Part shown: one piece after another, positions 24,012 through 33,042 of the stretch
Layout: each line of letters opens with the position of its first letter
Numbering within the stretch: the stretch's first letter is position 1
NCBI GenBank assembly: GCA_905207235.1
Contig: CAJLKN010000002.1
Location: 1-64,000, forward strand
Direction of reading: 5' to 3'
From: an uncultured Eubacteriales bacterium
GTDB taxonomy: Bacteria; Bacillota; Clostridia; Christensenellales; Borkfalkiaceae
Length of the DNA: 64,000 bases
Made by a program: the position numbers and the translations under genes
Notes under the pieces: model-generated
The model's database searches: none
Told to the model about the DNA's origin: nothing
Seen by the model: the letters and a program-made list of their open reading frames with translations, nothing else

Positions 24012-25544
24012 ATGGCTACAAGCAAATCAAGCGGAAAAACCGCAACTAAAACTACGGCGAAAACGACGGCGGCTAAATCGGCAGCTAAAAAAGTAAAACC
24101 TGCAGAAAAAGAACTTACAATAGTTCCCGCAAAGCGCAAAATACTGTTTGTCGCTTCGGAATGTACGCCCTTTATCGTTACGGGCGGCCTTGCTGAGGTA
24201 ATCGGTTCTCTTTCCAAAGCGTTGGCTGCGACGGGAAATTATGACGTCAGAGTGGTAATTCCTCTGTATTCTGACATAAAGAAGGAATTCAGGGACAAAT
24301 TTAAATATCTGGGAAATATTTATGTTCACCTTGCATGGAGAAATCAGTACTGCGGTATTTTCTCATATGAAAAGGACGGAGTTATTTTCTATTTCCTCGA
24401 TAACGAATTTTATTTCAAACGCCCCGGTTGCTACGGTTATTTCGACGACGGGGAGAGGTTTGCGTTTTTCTCGCGCGCAGTGCTCGAAATAATGCCTTTC
24501 CTCAATTTCTATCCCGAAGTTATGCACTGCCACGACTGGCAGGCGGCGCTTGCGGCTATTTATCTTAAAACAAATTATTGTTTCAGACAGGAATATCAGT
24601 TTATAAGAGCGCTGTTCACAATTCATAACATAGAATATCAGGGACAGTATTCTCTCGACATTCTTTCAAGTCTGTTCGATATTTACGGTAAATATCAGTA
24701 TCTCGTTGAATATAATAATTCCATCAACCTCATGAAGGGTGCGATAGAATGCTGCGAAAGATTTTCAACGGTTTCTCCCAGATACGCCCAGGAAATCAAA
24801 GACCCGTATTTCGCGCACGGGCTTGACCCCATTGTCAGGCGCAATGAGTTCAAACTGGTCGGCATTCTCAACGGCATAGACGATAAGAGCTATAATGCCG
24901 AGCTCGACAGCCATATCTTTGCCAATTTTACGGCGGACGATATGTCGGGTAAGGCTGTCTGCAAGCAGGAGCTTCAGAAGTTACTCAATCTGCCTGTAAA
25001 GGCGGATACGCCCATAATTTCAATGATTTCGCGCCTTGTGTCGCACAAAGGTCTCGACCTCGTGATTAATGTTCTCGAAGAACTTTTGCAGAGCGACGTT
25101 CAGGTTGTAATTCTCGGCACGGGCGATTCCTATTACGAAGGTTTCTTCAAGGATCTTGCGAGAAGATATCCCGAAAAGATGAGCGCCCAGATTATGTTTA
25201 ACAACGATTTAGCGCGCAAGATTTATTCTGGTTCGGATATTTTCCTTATGCCGTCGAAATCTGAACCTTGCGGGCTTTCACAGATGATTGCATGCAGATA
25301 CGGTACAATTCCCGTAGTCAGGGAGACGGGCGGTCTGTATGACAGCATCAAGCCTCAGCAGAACGGCTATACTTTTACAAATTACAATGCCCACGATATG
25401 CTTTACGTCATAAGGGAAGCTGTCGGAGATTATAAAAATAAAGAAGTATGGTCAAAAATGATGTATAGAGCGATGACTACTGATTTCAGCTGGAATAATT
25501 CGGCTAAGCAGTATGAAGCGCTTTATAATGATATGCTTAAATAA
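24012..25544 (+). CDS. glgA: Glycogen synthase with a lysine-rich N-terminal tail
   Basis: The 510-residue GT5 glucosyltransferase extends glycogen from ADP-glucose. Residues 1 to about 40 are an added low-complexity tail of Lys, Ala, Thr and Ser, resembling histone H1 tails, before the normal start KRKILFVASECTPF. The ADP-glucose-binding motif, usually KTGGL with a key Lys (Lys15 in E. coli), reads VTGGL here. The C-terminal GT-B half is typical, with MPSKSEPCGLSQMIACRYGT. The gene lies 20 bases after glgD, with a GGGGGATAATA ribosome-binding site. Confidence 0.94.
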   Translation: MATSKSSGKTATKTTAKTTAAKSAAKKVKPAEKELTIVPAKRKILFVASECTPFIVTGGLAEVIGSLSKALAATGNYDVRVVIPLYSDIKKEFRDKFKYLGNIYVHLAWRNQYCGIFSYEKDGVIFYFLDNEFYFKRPGCYGYFDDGERFAFFSRAVLEIMPFLNFYPEVMHCHDWQAALAAIYLKTNYCFRQEYQFIRALFTIHNIEYQGQYSLDILSSLFDIYGKYQYLVEYNNSINLMKGAIECCERFSTVSPRYAQEIKDPYFAHGLDPIVRRNEFKLVGILNGIDDKSYNAELDSHIFANFTADDMSGKAVCKQELQKLLNLPVKADTPIISMISRLVSHKGLDLVINVLEELLQSDVQVVILGTGDSYYEGFFKDLARRYPEKMSAQIMFNNDLARKIYSGSDIFLMPSKSEPCGLSQMIACRYGTIPVVRETGGLYDSIKPQQNGYTFTNYNAHDMLYVIREAVGDYKNKEVWSKMMYRAMTTDFSWNNSAKQYEALYNDMLK

Positions 25545-25570
25545 TTTTACTTTTAAAACAGGAGAATCTA

Positions 25571-28003
25571 ATGGCAAATACTATTACCGAAAAGGAAGTC
25601 AGGGAACTTGTAAAGGGAAAACTTACAAGGTACTACGGAGTGAGCCCCGCCGAAGCGACGAAGGAGCAGATTTATAAATCCGTCGTCATGAGCGTCAGGG
25701 ACATACTTCTTCAAAAAAGGCAGCTGTTTTCCAAGAGGGTCAAAACTAAGTGCGCAAAACGCGTCTATTACTTATGTATGGAATTCTTGCTCGGCCGTTC
25801 GCTCAAAAACAGTCTTTTCAATCTGAGCGCGACCGAAACATTTGCAAAAGTACTCGAAGACGGTTACGGCGTTACGCTGGATGAACTTTACGAGCTGGAA
25901 CCTGATGCTGGTTTGGGTAATGGTGGATTGGGCAGACTTGCAGCCTGCTTCATGGACGCTCTCGCAACGGGCAATTATCCCGCAATGGGCTATTCGCTCA
26001 GATATGAGTACGGTCTTTTCAAACAGAAAATTGTTGACGGCTGGCAGACGGAACTTCCCGATGTGTGGCTCCCCGGCGGCGAAGTATGGCTTACGCAGAG
26101 AACGGATAAATCTTATATTGTGCGTTTCGGCGGCAAAGCTGAGGAAAAGTGGACCGAAAACGGCATGGAAATCAATTATATCGGCAGCCAGGAGATAGAG
26201 GCCGTGGCTTACGATATGATGATTTCGGGCAAAGACAGCGACGCTGTGTCAGTTCTGAGGCTCTGGAAGGCTAAGCCAGTTCAGGACTTCAATATGAAGT
26301 TGTTCTCGCAGGGCGATTATTACCAGGCTATGGCTGAAGACAATGACGCCGACGTCCTCACAAAGGTGCTTTATCCTGCCGATAACCACATCAACGGTAA
26401 GTCTTTAAGGCTCAAACAGCAATACTTCCTGTGCTCGGCGTCCATTCAGAACATCATAAGCGACCACAGACACAGATACGGCAATTTAGGCGATTTGCCC
26501 AAACTTGCAGCCATTCACCTCAACGATACTCATCCCGCGATGGCAATTCCCGAACTTATGAGAATTCTCGTCGATGAATATTATTATAAGTGGGAAGAAG
26601 CGTGGGCGATAACGACGGCAACGTGCGCATACACAAACCATACCGTCCTTGCCGAAGCGCTTGAAACATGGCAGGAAGACCTCGTTGAGAGGACCGTTCC
26701 CAGAATTCATTCAATTATTAAGGAAATCAACAGAAGGCTTTGCGAAGAACTTTGGAACAAATTCCCCGGTGAATGGGCAAAAATTTCCCGCATGGCTATA
26801 ATTGAGCACAGCCGCGTCAAGATGGCAAATCTGTCGGTTTACGGCGGACACAGCGTCAATGGAGTTGCTGCTTTGCACAGCGAGATTATCAAAAAGTCGA
26901 TTTTCAAAGATTATTACGATTTTACTCCCCAAAAATTTACCAACGTTACGAACGGCATTGCATACAGAAGGTGGCTCTGCCAGGCTAACCCCGAGCTTAC
27001 AAGTCTGCTTGTTGATTGCATTGGCGACGGTTTCGTGCACGACAGCTCTCAACTTGCAAAATTTAAGGCATTTGAAAACGACGAAACGGTCTTAAAGCGC
27101 CTTGAAGAGATAAAAGCAATCAAAAAGAAGCAGTTTGCCGATTATGCTTTTAAAAAGCAGGGCTTTGTAGTTGACCCCGAAACGCTCTTCGATACGCAGG
27201 CTAAAAGACTTCACGAGTATAAGCGCCAGCTTTTGAATGCATTAAATATCATAGATACTTACCTTGATCTGAAAGAAAATCCTGATATGGAAATGCAGCC
27301 GAAGACCTATATTTTCGGAGCTAAAGCTGCTCCCGGGTATTCGATGGCAAAGCAGATTATTAAGTTAATTAATTTCCTTGCAGAGGAAATCCGTAAAGAC
27401 AGCAAGATTAATAAGAAGCTCAACGTCGTTTACATGGAAGATTACAATGTAACGATGTCGGAAATTCTTATGCCGGCATCGGAAATTTCCGAACAGATTT
27501 CGCTTGCGGGAAAAGAGGCCAGCGGCACGGGCAACATGAAGTTCATGATAAACGGCGCGCTCACAATAGGTACGCTCGATGGGGCTAACGTTGAAATGGC
27601 GCAAGCGGTGGGGGATGAAAATATATTCATCTTCGGTCTTAAATCAAACGAGGTTGACGATATCTGGCGTTCAGGATACAGCTCGAGCACATATTATAAT
27701 GAGTCGCCCAAACTTCGCAGAATAATTGAAGCGCTGATTATCGGTTTCAACGGACAGTCGTTTGCAGATATGGCAAATTACCTGCTTACAGGTTCGCCTG
27801 TGGCTGACCCTTATATGTGTATGGCAGACTTTACGTCATACAGCAAGACGCAGAAAGAGCTTTCAAAACTCTATTCGACAGATAAGCATAAGTGGAATCA
27901 GATATCGCTCCGCAATATAGCTGCCTCCGGTTACTTTGCGGCAGACAGAAGCATAAAAGAATATGCGGAAAATATCTGGGATCTCAAACCTCTTACAAAG
28001 TAA
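25571..28003 (+). CDS. glgP: Glycogen/starch phosphorylase
   Basis: The 810-residue PLP enzyme releases glucose-1-phosphate from glycogen chain ends. Recognisable parts are FLLGRSLKNSLFN, LGNGGLGRLAACFMDALA, AIHLNDTHPAMAIPELMR and the PLP site EASGTGNMKFMINGALTIGT with Lys657. Length is normal for the family. It is the last gene of the operon, so synthesis and breakdown of glycogen are encoded on one transcript. The transcript ends at the terminator 28038-28075. Confidence 0.97.
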   Translation: MANTITEKEVRELVKGKLTRYYGVSPAEATKEQIYKSVVMSVRDILLQKRQLFSKRVKTKCAKRVYYLCMEFLLGRSLKNSLFNLSATETFAKVLEDGYGVTLDELYELEPDAGLGNGGLGRLAACFMDALATGNYPAMGYSLRYEYGLFKQKIVDGWQTELPDVWLPGGEVWLTQRTDKSYIVRFGGKAEEKWTENGMEINYIGSQEIEAVAYDMMISGKDSDAVSVLRLWKAKPVQDFNMKLFSQGDYYQAMAEDNDADVLTKVLYPADNHINGKSLRLKQQYFLCSASIQNIISDHRHRYGNLGDLPKLAAIHLNDTHPAMAIPELMRILVDEYYYKWEEAWAITTATCAYTNHTVLAEALETWQEDLVERTVPRIHSIIKEINRRLCEELWNKFPGEWAKISRMAIIEHSRVKMANLSVYGGHSVNGVAALHSEIIKKSIFKDYYDFTPQKFTNVTNGIAYRRWLCQANPELTSLLVDCIGDGFVHDSSQLAKFKAFENDETVLKRLEEIKAIKKKQFADYAFKKQGFVVDPETLFDTQAKRLHEYKRQLLNALNIIDTYLDLKENPDMEMQPKTYIFGAKAAPGYSMAKQIIKLINFLAEEIRKDSKINKKLNVVYMEDYNVTMSEILMPASEISEQISLAGKEASGTGNMKFMINGALTIGTLDGANVEMAQAVGDENIFIFGLKSNEVDDIWRSGYSSSTYYNESPKLRRIIEALIIGFNGQSFADMANYLLTGSPVADPYMCMADFTSYSKTQKELSKLYSTDKHKWNQISLRNIAASGYFAADRSIKEYAENIWDLKPLTK

Positions 28004-28037
28004 TTGTAAATCACTAACTAAACAATTATAAATAAAG

Positions 28038-28075
28038 AAAGAAAAACGCAGCTAAAAGCTGCGTTTTTCTTTTAT
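28038..28075 (+). terminator. Terminator of the glycogen operon
   Basis: AAAGAAAAACGCAGC (28038-28052) pairs perfectly with GCTGCGTTTTTCTTT (28058-28072), a 15-bp stem with a five-base loop and T-rich 3' arm. Confidence 0.95.
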
Positions 28076-28819
28076 GCTGCGTATATGCAAATGCATTTTT
28101 CGTTTGTGCGCGTATGCAAACGTATCCAGACAAAATAAATTTAAAGTTGCGAAATTTGGGCTGATTAATCATTTGATTAAAAAGTGTGCATGTAACTTAT
28201 TAAAGTGTAACTTATTAAAGCTGTATAGACGATAAATACTAAAATAGAGGCAAATTATCAATATAATTTAATAAAAATAAGAAAAAACAATGTACTATGT
28301 CAGACATAATAACTTATGTTATGCAAATTTTTGCCTGATTTAAATCGTTTATTGAAAATATTTCAATTAAAATGTGCCGAACAATAGTAAATAATGATAG
28401 CAAAATCTGACTGAAAAGAAAGGTTAATGGCTGTTTAAAACAGCTAAAAGCAGTATTAATTAAAGGTTTTTAAGCTGATTAACAAAGCTTGATACAAATT
28501 ATAAAAATGCGTCATTTTACATAAATTGCTGTGTTTTTAGGTCATTTTATATGAAATATGGTTGTTTTGCGCTGTAATTGCGTTTCATCAAATGTCTTAT
28601 AATCTTATAATTTATCTGTGTTGATTAAGTGGCGTCTTAAATTACCATTTGAAATTTTGTAATTTCGCGCTGATTGAAATGTAATTACGATTTAAGTAAA
28701 TTTGTTTAAAAGCTATTTAGGTTTTCATAATTGTTCTAAATCGTGCGCTCTGTAATCTCAGACGATTAAATTATTATAATTTAATTGCGTGATTTTCTTA
28801 AGATTTCTTTTACAGGTGC
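28076..28819. other. AT-rich intergenic region without recognisable genes
   Basis: About 0.75 kb is strongly AT-rich with stops in all frames. It contains a perfect tandem duplication of TGTAACTTATTAAAG (28191-28205 and 28206-28220) and a small palindrome ACATAA-TAAC-TTATGT (28304-28319). I see no tRNA, no riboswitch signature and no remnant of a protein gene. It may be a decayed insertion or a region with unrecognised small RNAs. Confidence 0.55.
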
Positions 28820-28848
28820 TTGACAAACCTTAAATCTTCCTTTATTAT
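28820..28848 (+). promoter_or_regulatory. Strong promoter of the recombinase-hflX operon
   Basis: TTGACA (28820-28825) and TATTAT (28843-28848) are 17 bases apart. The predicted start near 28855 lies just before a perfect 15-bp inverted repeat (28862-28897) and leaves about 175 bases of untranslated leader. Confidence 0.78.
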
Positions 28849-28861
28849 ATATTTTGTAGCT

Positions 28862-28897
28862 TATTTATTCGTAAAAGCTGTGTTTTACGAATAAATA
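28862..28897. repeat. Perfect 15-bp inverted repeat in the recombinase leader
   Basis: TATTTATTCGTAAAA (28862-28876) and TTTTACGAATAAATA (28883-28897) are separated by GCTGTG. It begins within about ten bases of the predicted transcript start. It could be an operator, a 5' stabilising hairpin or a recombination site for the tyrosine recombinase encoded next. Confidence 0.75.
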
Positions 28898-29030
28898 TAT
28901 ATGCTCCACTTTTCAATTTTTTTACTTTAATTTTTGCAATTTGAGGCTTATTCAGGCTTTGAATTTTGTTTTTTAACGCCTTACTTCTCTTTGAATTGCA
29001 TTGGATTTTATTTTTTATCGGATAAAATTT

Positions 29031-30107
29031 ATGGCTAACTCATCCAAGACAACAAATTTCTATACTGAAAGAAACAACCGCAACATTTTAATGATTGAAA
29101 ATTTGCTTGCAAACGACCTCCCCGTATTCTGCGGGGATTATTTTCTTGCGATCGACAGTCAGACTTCCACTCTCACGCGATTAAATTATGCCCATGATTT
29201 AAAGATATTTTTCGATTTTCTGCTTAAAAAACGTTTTACGTCCTATAAAAATGTCAAAGATTTTACTCTTCAGGATCTTGAAAATATAGGCAATAACGAT
29301 ATCGAAATGTTCCTAGCCTACCTCTCGAGGTATCAGTACGTCGGAAAAATTCATGTCTGCAACGACCGTGCGAAAGCTCGCAAACTTTCATCTGTCAGGG
29401 CGATGTTCAAGTATTTTTTCAACCACGGACTTATAAGCGTAAATAATTCTGCTAAGGTTGCAACACCAAAGCAGCACGAAAAGCCGATAATCAGGCTTGA
29501 CGGTCAGGAAGTTTACGACATAATCAACGTTGCGGAAAGCGGCGACGGGCTTACGGCGCGCCAGCGCGCTTTTCATGAGCGCGCAAAAACTCGCGACAGC
29601 GCAATTATCGTCCTCTTCCTTGGCACAGGAATACGTATCAGCGAGCTTGTCGGTCTGAACAATGAAGACATTAATTTCAACGATAATTCTTTTATCGTAA
29701 CGCGAAAAGGCGGCGGCAAAAGTATTTTATATTTTGATGCTGACGTCGCGGATGCATTGCTTAGATATATGGACTACAAACAGGAATGCGGCGTGCCCTG
29801 TGAACCCAAGGACGCCCTCTTTCTCTCTTCGCAGAAAAAGCGCATAACGGTCAGGGCGGTAGAAAATCTTGTTCAGAAATATGCTAAAATAATTTCGCCT
29901 CTCAAAAAAATTTCCCCTCATAAACTCAGAAGTACTTACGGCACACAACTTTATCGCGCCACAGGCGATATTTACGTTGTCGCCGACGTGCTCGGGCATA
30001 AAGACGTAAATACGACGCGCAAGCACTATGCTGCAATTAGCGAAGATACGCGCCGTTCTGTCGTCGGAAAGGTTAAATTGCACCGCGACGACGATAATGA
30101 GGACTGA
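29031..30107 (+). CDS. XerC/XerD-like tyrosine recombinase
   Basis: The 358-residue protein has an N-terminal SAM-like core-binding domain (LNYAHDLKIFFDFLL) and a C-terminal catalytic domain with Arg in GTGIRISEL, HKLR and a terminal LGHKDVNTTRKHYAAI, where the Tyr is the nucleophile. It is about 60 residues longer than E. coli XerC/XerD. The start is taken as ATG 29031 (MANSSKTTNFYTERN); an upstream TTG at 29001 is possible, and neither has a clear ribosome-binding site. It lies just upstream of hflX and near lexA, a chromosomal setting that argues against a phage or ICE integrase. It may resolve chromosome dimers. Confidence 0.85.
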   Translation: MANSSKTTNFYTERNNRNILMIENLLANDLPVFCGDYFLAIDSQTSTLTRLNYAHDLKIFFDFLLKKRFTSYKNVKDFTLQDLENIGNNDIEMFLAYLSRYQYVGKIHVCNDRAKARKLSSVRAMFKYFFNHGLISVNNSAKVATPKQHEKPIIRLDGQEVYDIINVAESGDGLTARQRAFHERAKTRDSAIIVLFLGTGIRISELVGLNNEDINFNDNSFIVTRKGGGKSILYFDADVADALLRYMDYKQECGVPCEPKDALFLSSQKKRITVRAVENLVQKYAKIISPLKKISPHKLRSTYGTQLYRATGDIYVVADVLGHKDVNTTRKHYAAISEDTRRSVVGKVKLHRDDDNED

Positions 30108-30111
30108 TAAA

Positions 30112-31326
30112 ATGTGTTTACAGGAAAAAATATTTATAATTCAGCCGATTTTTGATGAAAATTGGCGCGTTCTGCACAGCGAAGCCGTCTCATTGATAGA
30201 GAGTGCCGGTGCTTCTTATTGCGGTTCGGACTATCAGACAATTAAGGAAATCAATCCCGCAACGTTTATCGGTTCGGGCAAATTGCAGGAAATTGCAGCA
30301 ACTTTGCAAGGACTTGATGGAATAACCATACTTTTCAACGGAGAGCTCTCCCCTTCACAAACGCTTAATATTTCTGCCGCGCTGGATAACAGAAAAGTAA
30401 TCGACAGGACCACCCTCATTCTCGACATTTTTGCCAGAAACGCCGTTACGGCGGAGGGCAAAATTCAGGTTGAGCTTGCCCAACTTAAATACATTTATCC
30501 CCGTCTGAAGGGCAAAGGCGCTGCGCTTTCGAGGCTGGGCGGCGGTATTGGTTCGCGAGGACCTGGCGAAACCCAACTCGAAACGGACAGGCGACATATC
30601 AGATTACGAATTAAATATCTTGAAAAAAAACTCAGCGAGACAGAAACGCGCAGAGCGCTTCACAATGAGCGCAGATTAAAGGATAATTCCAAAATTATTG
30701 CTCTTGTAGGATATACAAATACGGGTAAATCCAGCCTTATGAACCTTTTGACGGGTTCGGATGTGCTTGAAAAGAACGCTCTGTTCGCAACCCTCGATCC
30801 TACGGCAAGAAAGTTTTGTATAGATAACGTGCCGTTCATTCTGGTAGATACGGTTGGTTTTATCCAACAGCTCCCGCACGACATAGTCGAGGCGTTCAAA
30901 TCGACGTTGGAGAGCGCTTTAAATTGCGACCTCGCGCTATTTGTCGCGGACGCGTCGGGAGATTTTAAGATGCAGTTTGAAACTACTTTGAATACGTTGA
31001 CCGCTCTCGGCTTTGATAAGCCTTATTTAAAAGTGTTGAATAAGTGCGACCTCGTGGAAGATACGTCCTCCCTGCCCGCCGACTGCATTTATATTTCGGC
31101 AAAAAAGAACCAGGGCATCGAAGGGTTGAAAAGCAGAATTTTACGCAGTTTTGCCGAACAACTCGTTGAAGTATCTCTTCATATCCCGTATGCCCGCTTA
31201 AAAGAATATTACGGCGTAAGTTCATTCGTGAGCGAGATTTCGAGAAAATTTGTGGATGATGGACTGGTCGTCGAGGGAAAAGTTGACCGTAAATATTTAA
31301 ATAAAATTGAAAAGTTTGTAAAATAA
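30112..31326 (+). CDS. hflX: Ribosome-associated GTPase HflX
   Basis: The 404-residue GTPase binds 50S subunits and splits stalled or stress-hibernating ribosomes. The N-terminal HflX domain contains GSGKLQEI and GGGIGSRGPGETQLETDRR. The G domain has G1 GYTNTGKS (about residues 200-207), DTVGFIQQLP and NKCD. ATG 30112 follows GAGGA, 4 bases after the recombinase stop, so the two are cotranscribed. The reading frame is open further upstream but without a site. Confidence 0.95.
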   Translation: MCLQEKIFIIQPIFDENWRVLHSEAVSLIESAGASYCGSDYQTIKEINPATFIGSGKLQEIAATLQGLDGITILFNGELSPSQTLNISAALDNRKVIDRTTLILDIFARNAVTAEGKIQVELAQLKYIYPRLKGKGAALSRLGGGIGSRGPGETQLETDRRHIRLRIKYLEKKLSETETRRALHNERRLKDNSKIIALVGYTNTGKSSLMNLLTGSDVLEKNALFATLDPTARKFCIDNVPFILVDTVGFIQQLPHDIVEAFKSTLESALNCDLALFVADASGDFKMQFETTLNTLTALGFDKPYLKVLNKCDLVEDTSSLPADCIYISAKKNQGIEGLKSRILRSFAEQLVEVSLHIPYARLKEYYGVSSFVSEISRKFVDDGLVVEGKVDRKYLNKIEKFVK

Positions 31327-31331
31327 TTTAA

Positions 31332-31364
31332 AAGCCGCCGCAGGACATTTTCCTGCGGCGGCTT
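31332..31364. terminator. Bidirectional terminator after hflX
   Basis: AAGCCGCCGCAGGA (31332-31345) pairs perfectly with TCCTGCGGCGGCTT (31351-31364) across a five-base loop. It separates hflX from the convergent Cys-rich gene. Confidence 0.92.
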
Positions 31365-31370
31365 AAACTT

Positions 31371-31559
31371 TTAATTATAATTTTTATCGTTCTCGTCAGT
31401 AATAATCGCGTCGATTTTGATTACGGCGTCGTCGCGTATATCGAGACATTTCCCGCAGTTGTCGCAGATTTTATCGGGGTCAAGGTCGCAAACGTCGCAC
31501 TCGCCGCACTCAATGCATTTGCGGTCGTAAAGAACGCATTCTTCTCCTCTCTTTCTCAT
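31371..31559 (-). CDS. Cys-rich 62-residue protein, possible metal or Fe-S binder
   Basis: Eight cysteines sit in the first 38 residues (8, 15, 18, 21, 24, 32, 35, 38), spaced as CxxCxxCxxC and CxxCxxC, with DLDPDKICDNCGKC in the second cluster. The rest is acidic. A strong AAAGGAGACGGGA precedes the ATG, so the gene is probably real. Spacing recalls two four-Cys sites, such as two zinc sites or 4Fe-4S clusters, but it is not the standard ferredoxin pattern (no Cys-Pro ending). It lies back to back with lexA. Function is unknown. Confidence 0.75.
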   Translation of the reverse strand: MRKRGEECVLYDRKCIECGECDVCDLDPDKICDNCGKCLDIRDDAVIKIDAIITDENDKNYN

Positions 31560-31639
31560 TCCCGTCTCCTTTTGCTTATAAATTTATTTGCTCATTTATT
31601 ATAAAACAAAATTTATAAAAAAACAAGCACATATTTTTG

Positions 31640-31678
31640 GAACAATCGTTTGCATTTTTGTTTTTATTATGTTATACT
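31640..31678 (+). promoter_or_regulatory. lexA promoter overlapped by a LexA box
   Basis: TTGCAT (31650-31655) and TATACT (31673-31678) are 17 bases apart. GAACAATCGTTT (31640-31651) closely fits the Gram-positive LexA/DinR box GAAC-N4-GTTC and overlaps the -35 element. This is the expected arrangement for autorepression. Confidence 0.82.
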
Positions 31679-31700
31679 ATAAAAAAGGAGACCTGCTAAT

Positions 31701-32291
31701 ATGAAAAAACTTGAAAAAACACAACAGGTTTACGATTTTATTTCGTCGTATTTCACCGAAAACGGATATGCCCCCACAGTCAGGGAAATTTGTAAGGCTT
31801 GTTCCATAGCCTCCACCGCCACGGCTTTCAATATCATGAACGAGCTTGCGGAAAAAGGGCTTATAAGTAAAAGCAAAGTCGGAGAAAATAAGCGCCGCGC
31901 CATTTCAATAAATCAACAGGCAGTAAAAGTTCCTCTTATAGGTACTGTCGCAGCTGGCGAACCTATTTTTGCGCAGGAGAATTATGAAGATTATTTTTCG
32001 TTGCCTGCAAACATGTTCAACAGCGAAGATATGTTCATGCTGACCGTAAAAGGCGATTCCATGATTAAAATCGGCATGTTCAACGGCGATAAAATTGTCG
32101 TCAAAAAACAGGAAACGGCAGAAAACGGTGATATCGTCGTCGCTCTTGTCGATGACAGCGCTACCGTAAAGCGGTTTTTCAGGCGCGGAGGCAAGATTAT
32201 TCTTCATCCCGAAAATGATAACATGGCTGATTTTGTCTTTGACGACGTTGCAATACTCGGCAAAGTTATAGGGCTTGTCAGAAGCTTTTAA
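31701..32291 (+). CDS. lexA: SOS repressor LexA
   Basis: The 196-residue repressor has an N-terminal winged helix (YAPTVREICKACSIAST) and a C-terminal S24 peptidase domain. The self-cleavage bond is Ala85-Gly86 in TVAAGEP, and the catalytic pair is Ser120 (KGDSM) and Lys157 (TVKRFF). All residues needed for RecA-stimulated autocleavage are present. The ATG follows AAAAGGAG. The operator upstream indicates autoregulation. Confidence 0.97.
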   Translation: MKKLEKTQQVYDFISSYFTENGYAPTVREICKACSIASTATAFNIMNELAEKGLISKSKVGENKRRAISINQQAVKVPLIGTVAAGEPIFAQENYEDYFSLPANMFNSEDMFMLTVKGDSMIKIGMFNGDKIVVKKQETAENGDIVVALVDDSATVKRFFRRGGKIILHPENDNMADFVFDDVAILGKVIGLVRSF

Positions 32292-32327
32292 AAGAAGCAT
32301 TTAAAATTTATATTTAGCGTGAATTTT

Positions 32328-32371
32328 AATCGCCCTCCGCCACTTTTAATTGTGGCGGAGGGCGATTTTTT
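32328..32371. terminator. Bidirectional terminator between lexA and the HAD gene
   Basis: AATCGCCCTCCGCCAC (32328-32343) pairs with GTGGCGGAGGGCGATT (32352-32367), with a T-run after it. It lies where the plus-strand and minus-strand gene blocks converge. Confidence 0.93.
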
Positions 32372-33017
32372 AAATAATTTCAATCTCTCTGATTATAGAA
32401 TTTGGTTTTTCGGCAAATGCATCTGCTCCTGCCGCGGATAATTCTTCGAATGTTCCGTAGCCGTACAGGACGCCGATCGATTTAATTTTGTTCTGTTTCG
32501 CGCCGAGAATGTCGTGTTTTCTGTCGCCAATCATTACAGCATGAGAAACATCGATATTATTTTCTTCTATTGCAAATTTTATGATATCGGATTTTTCTAC
32601 AAGGCTGGAATCCAAAGTGGCGCCGGCAACAAATCTGAAGTACTTTGAAATATCAAAATGTCTCAAAATTTTTTCGGCAAAAATTTTTGGTTTTGAAGTC
32701 GCAACATACAAAAAATTGCCTCTTTCTGACAGAAATTCAAGTGTTTCTTTTATTCCGTCATATAAGAAATTTTCAAAAATTCCTTTATCGGCGTAATATT
32801 CTCTGTAATAATCTACTGCTTTCAATGCATCCGAGCGGCTAAGACTATATTCGACCATAAACGATTTGTAAAGCGGCGGACCGATAAAACATTTTAATTT
32901 TTGTTTGTCGCTTTCCTCTATGCCGAATTTTTTTAATGAATAAATAACAGAGTTTGTTATGCCTTCGAAAGGGTCGGTCAATGTTCCGTCAAGGTCGAAC
33001 AAAATATTTTTACGCAT
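32370..33017 (-). CDS. HAD-superfamily hydrolase, Gph/PgmB-like phosphatase
   Basis: The 215-residue protein has the HAD motifs FDLDGTLTD (nucleophile Asp and acid Asp), TSKP with the motif II Thr/Ser, and IGDRKHDILGA with the motif IV acids. The cap is helical and lies after motif I, as in phosphoglycolate phosphatases. The substrate is not determined by sequence; 2-phosphoglycolate or another small phosphate ester is likely. The neighbouring pseudouridine synthase gene ends 26 bases upstream. Confidence 0.88.
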   Translation of the reverse strand: MRKNILFDLDGTLTDPFEGITNSVIYSLKKFGIEESDKQKLKCFIGPPLYKSFMVEYSLSRSDALKAVDYYREYYADKGIFENFLYDGIKETLEFLSERGNFLYVATSKPKIFAEKILRHFDISKYFRFVAGATLDSSLVEKSDIIKFAIEENNIDVSHAVMIGDRKHDILGAKQNKIKSIGVLYGYGTFEELSAAGADAFAEKPNSIIREIEII

Positions 33018-33042
33018 ATTTCATTAGTAAGATTGAAAAAAA

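Noticed and set aside
28076..28819. CRISPR array or tRNA cluster in the AT-rich gap
   Set aside because: There is one 15-bp tandem duplication only, no regularly spaced repeats and no cloverleaf with a TTCRA loop.
29031..30107. The Xer-like recombinase as a second mobile-element integrase
   Set aside because: It is cotranscribed with hflX, near lexA, with no excisionase, attachment repeats or phage genes around it.
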